Shown piece after piece: positions 11,001 to 20,100 of a DNA stretch of 20,815 bases (positions are counted from its first letter, which is position 1; each line of letters starts with the position of its first letter). The stretch covers positions 182,536 through 203,350 of the forward strand of contig NW_014577287.1 in NCBI RefSeq assembly GCF_000485595.1. The letters run 5' to 3'. The notes under the pieces are model-generated. The model was not told the DNA's origin. It searched no databases and saw only the letters and a list, made by a program, of their open reading frames with translations. Source of the stretch: Priapulus caudatus. Taxonomy: Eukaryota > Priapulida > Priapulimorpha > Priapulimorphida > Priapulidae. A program made the translations under genes and the position numbers.

Positions 11001-14000
11001 CGAGCAGGCAGTTTCGCAGGTATGCACCCACACATGTCTGTCACGTACGCGCATTTCGGCACTCCGCGAGCGATTTGCCTTTGAGATTTCGCAGCATTCG
11101 GGACAGAGAGATTGATTGTATTAACGGGAGAGATAGATAAGACGTATCCACTGCTATTCAGTAAGGACGGTAGCGTGCGGCAGTCGAGACGTGGTGAGTC
11201 GTGGACGCGTTCGCTTTCATGTAATTTGCTTTAATTTGGTTTTAAATTTTGCTTTAATTTAAATTTTTATTTGCTTTAATTGGAGTAGTGTGGGTTTAAC
11301 TCGGGTCAAGAGTCCGAGAACAGGTGCGTTTATGTGTGTGCACTGATTTTAATTTTCGACGTTTGTACATGGATTCGTACAATTTCGAACTGTTTGAGCA
11401 CAATCAGACGCTAAGTGAGAGCGAGATCTTAGGATAACTCTTGAGTCGTAATTGTATCATTTATTAGGGTGACTTTCACTGTACAATCACGCTTTGTCTA
11501 GTTGTTGCCGTGCGACAACGCTGAGTGACATACTAAAATGTTACTGCGTTTCGTTATAAGTTAGCAACGTACTCGGGTCTCTTGCCCCTGCTATTGCTAT
11601 TTTGAATGGGATAAGCGACTCCCAATACAATGATCAGTTGAGGTCAGTACTAATTATTGCAAATACTCAAATCGTCTGTGATGATATTTGAATCATGTAG
11701 AATTAACTATTATGCTTAATAGTGCATATGATATGCAAATATTTTCCCTCAAACCACAGACTCGACCACTTGTTGGCGGGAGAGAGGGACCAAATTATTA
11801 CTGTACCAGGATACTACTTGCGATTATATATTCAATGTCCGCTTGTGAATGCTAACTAAGGAAAGTGAAAGTACAATGAATTAAACGCTGTTTGTTCTTT
11901 AATATCAGTGATATCAATAATAAGAACTAGCAGTTTAAACCAACTAAATTGGATAGCAGGTTGGTAGATAAGCAAAGGTGATGTAGACACACAGGATAGT
12001 TCACGTCTGCTTTTGTGTAATGTTTATGAGGATATAAACGTAGATATAGGTGCTAATAAAATTGATGTTTAGACGCTAAAGCCGCACAGTTTCGTTGCAT
12101 CTCCATCTACAGGTGTAACACATCGTCACGGATCTAGGTATTAAACCGAAATTGCACGGCGCGTTTATTACTCCTGGCCTCGGGTAAAGCGGAATTCTCA
12201 TACGCCCCTTCCTATCAATCACACCGCACCGACTATAACAAACTAAACATTTTTGCGAGAGACGTTGGAAATCAGGCATTCTGGTGCGTTTCCTCTAGCC
12301 TCGGTCTTAGGACCAGCGCTCTATACAAACTACTTTCTCATAAATAAGTCATTGTTCGTCAGTCTGCTAATTACATGTGTGTATCATAAACCGGGTTCCG
12401 TCGTTGAAGTAGATGATGAATCAGCGTGTGCTACATGCAGCACAGATGCTGCGAATAATTTTTACGGTTGGAATATTGATTAGAAGTGACATTCGTGAAT
12501 GAAAGATGTATTAGTATACACACTGTAACACACATTACATTCAAAGCAAGCAGCGAGCAGTATTGCGTTTTGTACGCCGGGTTTCTCTTGAAGGTCTAGC
12601 TGTTATTTTTCCCGTCTGTCGCAATCTATCGTTTTGGTTCGTTTCGCAGTGTCTGCAGTGGTAGCGACAAGCTTGCCCTGAATTTGCCAATATGTGAAAC
12701 CGAGAGCCTATTGTGGACGTTGTCGACGTCGTTTTCGTAAAGATACTTGTGTCATGCTCCCTGTTCCATGTTCTCTGAGAGCAGCAGATTTTGCTGAATT
12801 TACAAACCTATTTAATGACTGTACGTTTAAATTTTGTGGAAGGAAATACATAATGCGTTTTTGAAAGCGAAATAGCTTTTTACGTTCGTCGTCAGTTGCT
12901 CGCATGATCAAGGCAAGATGCACTCGGCTTAGAAAAGCTTTAGGAAGTAGTGCGGCGAGTAGCATAGAGAGAGATCGACCTCCCATGGTTTTCGCGTGTT
13001 ATGATTTCCATAACTAACGCTGAACCGATCAACGAGTTTATTTTCACTGACCACGGCTTGCTATTTGTGCACTTCTCGGGAACTGAAAACATCTACAACT
13101 CGGGTGGCGTGCGACCCAAAACTCTGTGGATGGCGTGTGCATGGCTTGCTTTACAGGATCTGTATCAGTAAAATTAGGAATACGAAGACATCGTACCTAT
13201 ATGCGTTATGGTTATCACTCTCATTGCACATGGCCCTACAACCGTAAAAGTCAAATAAAATAGAATATAACAATTGAAAGCGTTTTCTTCTTCAAGTGCT
13301 ATTGGTGAGTTCAACTGCATGTCAATGAAAATAAGTACCTGCGAAGTCGTCAAATTCTGGTATTACCTGATCTGTCACAAGTCCCTTGGCTCATCCTATA
13401 TATAACTATTGCAGGTTAGTCAATGGGTTATGCATTACTAGGTCGCTCATGTGCTAAAACGAATAGTGAATGGAAATGTGAATATTTGGCCTCTTTGTAG
13501 AGACGAAGGCCTAAATAAGTGCAAGCGACATGGCTTGGAAACGAAGCTTTCGTAAGCGTGAACTTCTGTAAGCGAATGAGAACACTATAGACGTTCAGCT
13601 GACACAATTATATGGGACAAAAAATACCATCTTGCCCTTAGTTGCGGGTAATACGATTAGTGCTTACAGTAATGAATGAAGCCGTGAGCGGCTGTAAATT
13701 AAATTACATAGCTGAAAGACAGCAATTAGTGTGACCGCGGTTAATGATTAATCAACATTGTAATTATTTATGACAAAACTAGATGTATTGGTACGAAACT
13801 GAAATGGACGGGGACGGGAAAGGCAGTCACGGGTGGGATGCGAAGCAGTAGAGTGGAGGGCAGTGAAAGGTTGATGACGGATAAACCTGTTTTTTATACT
13901 TAGATGGCTAGTACTTCTATGTTGTATCTATCATACGATGAGTGTGAATTCAGCTATGGCTATTCCTGCAGCAATATAAGCTCACTCCATGTAGTAACAT

Positions 14001-14035
14001 CGTCTTATTAAAACGTCTTGTGTCGTGTAGCTAGC

Positions 14036-14100
<65 letters not shown>

Positions 14101-17100
14101 CTCTCTCTCTCTTTCTCGCGCACACTTTCTCTTCTCTATCTATCTTTCACAGTCTCTCCCCATCTCTCTCTCCACAGATCTGTTAGATACGTCGAGGAAA
14201 CTCTATTTGACGCATGGTGAAACAAGTCGTTAGATCATATGTGATACATGTGAAGTGTGTATGACCACTATTACATATAACCCGAGGTAGCCGCGCCCGT
14301 GGGGTGCCTAACGTCTCTATATACGGCAAGAAAGGCTAATATTTGTTAAGTTCGATGACAGCATTTCAAAATATTGATGACAGCAGGAGTAATTAAAAAC
14401 GGGTAACTTTTTATTCACTCCCGATGACGGCCACATGGACGATGCACAAAAGGCAACAGGTCTACTGCCCACCCGTTGTCCTCTGTATGTCCAGCCCTAT
14501 CAGTGAGTCACGTTCAGAGTTGTTAGGCATTGATTGTACTCTCTTGTGTCACGTTGTCACAGCTCTATGTAAATGATCCTCATTACGGCCGCACTGCCAT
14601 TCCTTGTAATGAACTCGCGATACGTAGGTTATTGTATAGGGGCGGCAGCTGCGTTTATGATGTAATGCACAGCAGGATATGCAGTCGCATTTAGGCGCTT
14701 TTCATTCATATTCATGACTAGCTGAATTTTCGCTTTCATTATTCTTAATTAGAAGGTATGGCCCTGGCTGGGATGTGGTGTCAATTAATGCTTTGATCCG
14801 AGTGTTTTTGCATTAATCTATTGACTTGACCATAGTATAGTGTATTAATATTTACTTGAATGTCTACGAGAACAAATTATTATCGCCTCTATCGCGTATG
14901 TGAAACGAATTTATTACCCAGCCGTACGTCACCGAGACTGTTTCAAGTTATGGTGATATGCTGTAACATCGGAGTACGTATTAGTGCTATCTGCTGTACC
15001 CTATGTTCATGGCGTGATCGTCTTCTTTCCACACAACTCGATTTTTGAACTGAGATAATCGTGTGCTCAATAACTCGTATGCCCGCACATAAATCACGAC
15101 TGTACTATTCATTCTATAGGATATACTATTTATTCTATAGGATATACTATTCATTCTATATGATATTATACTATGCATTCTATAGGAGATAATATTCATT
15201 CTACAATAGCAGCACTCAAATCCACTGCTACTACTGGTGATGAATTAATTGAGTTAACGTGGTATTTCGCCTTACATACGATGTGGCAGCCATCCCCTGT
15301 AGAAGTATGGCTGTCGGATTGTGCGTGGCTCCGTCTCCATGCTGTCGCTTCTGATTCGGACCTGTGAGATGTTTGCCGTGGTCGCTGTGCTTTCGGGGGC
15401 AGCAGTGTGTGGCTGTCAGTGTCAGGTCTTGCTTGGCAAGAACGCACGGGGCTCCAGAAAATACGCAAACACGAACGATCTACATTGGTATTTCGGGTCG
15501 TGCGTGCGCGTGTGTGTGCAGTAAGGCATATATAGATGCATCAGTGGTGATTGTAAGCTCTCGGCAGTCAGGAAGGTAGCCCGTTAAGCTATCTATAGCT
15601 TGCGGGTGAGCCACGTGGAGTGTCCAGAAAAGTAAACTGCTGTCAGTCGCGTGTGCTTGTTTAGGCGTCCGTTCACGTGCACGGGATTAGACACATGGCA
15701 TTTCTAGATCTATTTCCATAATACTCTTCTCCGCAAATATCTTCGTAATAATTCGCTTTTGACCTATTTTTTATTCTCTTTCAACGTTTCTTATGTCAAA
15801 TACGTGAATATGCAGATATTTTAGCGCTTAATCATCGTGGTTTCCTCTGCCAAGTTCGTTAGCGGTGCTTCCTTACTCATAAACTATATCAGGGGCTGTC
15901 TCTGCTACTATATATATTATATCCTTACTGTAGTAATGAGTTGTGAGATAAGTATATGTTATAGTAATATATATTGCCAGCAGCTAGGACCTCCAAATAA
16001 ACATCTTGTGTAATGATTTATTGCTCTTTCTCTTTAGTAAGCATTACATATGAGGCATGGCATAATAGTGAAATTCATTGATCATACGCGTGTCTGTCGA
16101 TGAACTGCGGAAGTTCCCGCCGTAAATCGCGAATTGAAAATAGCTACGAATATTGACGTAGACCGCCCGTTATAGCGCAAGGTTAATATTGACCGTATTG
16201 TTAAAAATTAGGTTAATTATAGATATTAACATAAAAATAACATGCACAAGAAACCTGGCTTCCTGTTATATAACATGTTTCGACTGTGTGGCACAGAGTT
16301 ACGTGGCTTTAAGAACAAATTGAGGTGTGAGATTTCTATTCAGAGCTATAAGCGTGCTTATTATGACAGCGTACTGTCCGCTTGTGTGTGCACGGCCACG
16401 CGCCGTATGCATTATTGATCACATATATTATACCGTAATGTGTTTGTATGAGATCGGGTGACCCGTCCTAGTAGCACAATTAGGCGGTTGGCTTTTGGTT
16501 TCTTGTTTCTGCGATGCGTCTCTCTGTCTCGTTACCTCGCTGTGTTTACAAACCGCCTCCTGCCATGGGAGTTGTCCTTGTTTCTCTCACTGTCGAAGAA
16601 TGGCAGTGTAGGCTAAGTGCTATCGCTTCTCGAACTGCCAAGACACTACGGCACGATTAGTGCCAGGTTAAGAGAGCGGTTGGACTATACAACGTCAGAT
16701 TAGAAGTATTGAACTGCTTAAATTAGGATGGTCGATGCTTACATTAGGGTTGTCGTTGTTTGGCCCATATTACCGTCGACAAAAAGTGGCTATAGCTTTA
16801 TTTGTGTAACGAAATGCTTGGGCATGTATACGTCCTCAACAGAGAAACTTGCGATATTTTAAATTTTAGAAACAATAACAGATATGATCTATTGGTAACG
16901 GCAGTAGTTAGGTGGACATGTTAGAATGAGAAGCAGTTGTTGGTGCTTTTTATGATTTAGAAGTACTATTGACTACGGATGTTTTGTGAAACCCAAAAGA
17001 ATATTTAGCTTGTATCTGACCCACAAACATGGTGAACGTTAACGCAGAGAGAGAGCACGCCTGGTAATAATCTTTTCAGCGCTTCGAAATAATTCTTCGA

Positions 17101-20100
17101 AATAACAGTGCGATTCTGCGCAGCTATTACCCGTTTTTTCCGTAAACAATCTTCTTGGTCAGTGCTTAGCCGTCCGACACGGACTAGTCGATGAGAAGAC
17201 GAAGTAGTGTATGCTGCGGTGTGATGTTAGGTCTCCCATTTCTGTTGATCTCGCGCGAAGCCACACGTTTCAGCTCAGATTGCGTGAGTATAATAGCTGT
17301 AACAGTGCATGAGTAAGAGCTAGAAGTGTGTGAGAACCAAAGGTGCGTGGGTATGGGCTAGAAGCGCGTGAGTGTGGGTGTTTGTGATACACATCATACA
17401 CTGAATATATATAGGATATATATATATATACGTGGCCCCTATTAGTCGTATTCATGCAAGTAAACGGGATTGCTTAGAACCGCGGGGTGACTATGACTAA
17501 TGATGGATTATTGCTGGACGTAAACCAGTTGCCGCTTATGTTTACAGCTCTGTCGCGACCTCTTACTAATAATGCTAATTAATCTATTCAACTGCTCAAG
17601 GATCGGTGTGTTTTTTGCCAGGCTTGTAGATGGGTCGTTGTTGAGTATAAGCTAGCTGTGTACGGAGCAGCTGAATCGGTGGTTCTGTTTGTAAATGTTT
17701 GAGGAAAAATGGCGTGAACTTATGTACCGACTGTATTCTGAGGCGTCTTCGTGCGTCTGATTCATCCTACAAGGGTGGGGGGGGGCTACGCTGGAGCCAC
17801 AGCATGCGATGAAACAGACTCGACTAGAAAATATAAGGGGCGGTATCGGCAACTATGCTCTTTCGATGCTGGGAAATAGCTGTTTGCAGTTAAAACCCAG
17901 CAGCGACGAAATGGTTCCTTGTCCCGAAACTATTATTATCAGATTACGGTATGGCCTAGTGGAGCGGCTCACACCCTCACCAATTAACTAGTGTGTACAT
18001 GCGCTATAATCGACTACTGTCACTGTCAGGCAAACCCAACAAAGGTATGCAATGGAAAATTAAAATCGCATTTGATAGATGCAAAAGTGATCAAAGGTGA
18101 TCAAAGCAATGTAATTATCGAACGGTTAGGGAAAGTGTTTGTGTTCCTTCTGCTGACCCAACCCTGACTTCTCCACTACTGCCTTCTTTGTGAGTTGGTG
18201 GTACAATATAAGCACCTATGCTACCTAGCAAATAACGATTGTGAATTTATTACTGCGCGACTGATCACGAAAATTCTAGCGTTTGTAGCAGCCAAAGATT
18301 TCTAAGCCCATCATTATTAAAATATTGCTCCGCTAGGAGAAAAAATTATTTTTAAGATATGCTGGTATTATATAGTTCAGCCTCTTAGATAGGTATCGCA
18401 AACTGTCGTCTGTTTGAACGGTTGGCTGGTAAAGTCGATTATGCGGAATGAAGTAATCTGCCTGCCATCAACTCTAAACTCAGATTGTAAACACGAGGCG
18501 ACTACAATTCCCTAACGGGAGTATTATGATAATTTTAGGTAGTATGAGTATGCTCGGGATAGTGGCTAGCAGCTTAATTATTTCGACTTGTGGCTTTTTC
18601 ACTTGCTCCTATGCATTGGTTCGCACATGGCAAGGTATGAAAATGGTCAAAAGCTATCTTAGCATGTGCTATTTATTTGGCCATAATAAAAATATTGTTT
18701 GTTTGCCCTCGCCCCACCGACCTGCCAAAACGGGGCCGACTCAAACAATTGTATTGATCTTTCCCATTGTTATTATTATTATTTTTTTATTTTTTTTAAA
18801 TTGTATCACTGTACATTGTATGAAGCTGTAGGCAATACATTATATGTACCAAGCAAAACAAACATTCAACATTTAAAAGGTATCTCAACACAAGCACACC
18901 CGAGCATGTAGACACCATGCTGAATTTGTAAAATGACCCCCCTCAAAAAAAAGAAGCCTACCTACCTACCCAAACATTTCAGCCTGGGTCGGGTGAGGGC
19001 AAACAAATATTTTTTTAATTGTGGCTTAACGATTTTCCATCGTTTATGTTTGCTTAGGTGCAGCAGCGTGAGACTGAGATGTTGGCTCTACAAGAGGAGA
19101 GGGAGCGCAGGGAGGAGCTGGAGAGAAGGCTCATCGAGGAAACGCTGCGAAGAGAGGAGATCATTTCGGCAGAAGTGAAGCTGAGAGAGAAGCGCAACCA
19201 GAACAGTGCGCAGCAGGTGAGCATGTGCATGGCTTCGGCGAATCTTCTAGCTACTGTCATCTTCTAAATTTCTACACTTTTTCAAACTTATCTTCTAGTA
19301 AAAGATAGTATTTAATTAGGTTAGGGATGATCATTTTTTGTACATTTTTAAACTTCTAGACGTCTTCTAAACCATCTTCGAGTAAAATATAGTATCTAAT
19401 TTGGTTAGGGATGATCATTTATTGTACGTATTCTCAAGAATGAGTCTGCAGCAGCCTGATCTGGCTTGCATGTGTAACTAATACACCGTGCAGACTGCAA
19501 ATTTTATACCACATTAAACTAGTCCGGGCCAGGCGCGCCTCAAATTTTTGCAGTGTGTATCCTGCTCCAAATACGCGTTGGCCCGCACCAATTTGGCCCC
19601 ACAAATGAAGGAGGGCCAAGTTCGGGATAACTTGGCCTGAGCTGTGTCTGTACGCAATCCGGTACCTAGCGCGTGCCAAATTTCACAATACACATGCGCA
19701 TAGCCTTATTTAGGTCAGATAAAAGTACGGTCTCTGTCTTCGGGGTGGCGTAGCGAGCTGAACTGAGTATGCACAGTCAACCCATGACCCATTTGATGTG
19801 GGATCAAATTTTTATGTCTGTACGCTACGATTTGGTGCGCGACAGGCCCGTCCCAGTTTAATCTGGGATCAAATTTTGCAGTCTGTACGGGTTATAATAT
19901 ATATATGCGAATATCAAGCATTGTGCATAAGTAACCCTACTCTACATGCTACGATGTTTGCCTTGCAGAGTCGACCGCTGACGCGCTACCTGCCGGTGCG
20001 CAACAAGGACTTTGATCTTGCTCAGCACATCGAGAGCTCCGGGCACAACATCGACGGCTGCGCGCACGTCAGCCTCACGGCGACCACCTGCCACGGCTAC

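Larger units (their letters stand above)
3469..19057 (+). other. Large intron, 15,589 bp, phase 0
   Basis: Runs from GTGAGC to TTTGCTTAG. Both ends are in phase 0 and the flanking exon peptides join as in the family. It makes up three quarters of the window. Contents seen: microsatellites, one strong short hairpin, small tandem repeats, one common invertebrate-type interspersed repeat and two MITE-like inverted-repeat elements. None of its many open frames of 60 to 100 codons shows conserved domains, splice logic or reading-frame codon structure that I recognise. Confidence 0.85.
19217..19968 (+). other. Intron, 752 bp, phase 0, mostly repeat
   Basis: GTGAGC...TTTGCCTTGCAG. Contains an 85 bp-spaced direct duplication (19284-19432) and a 405 bp inverted-repeat element (19486-19890), leaving little unique sequence. 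The acceptor is strong and the frame on both sides is phase 0. Confidence 0.9.

Noticed and set aside
15173-15579. Cluster of overlapping open frames on both strands near 15.2-15.6 kb
   Set aside because: No frame shows a recognisable motif, splice context or consistent codon pattern; they overlap each other in conflicting frames.
18526-18831. 101-codon open frame with hydrophobic stretches resembling membrane segments
   Set aside because: Its second half is the AT-rich interior and left end of the MITE-like element; the hydrophobic run comes from T-rich DNA (Ile/Phe/Leu codons).
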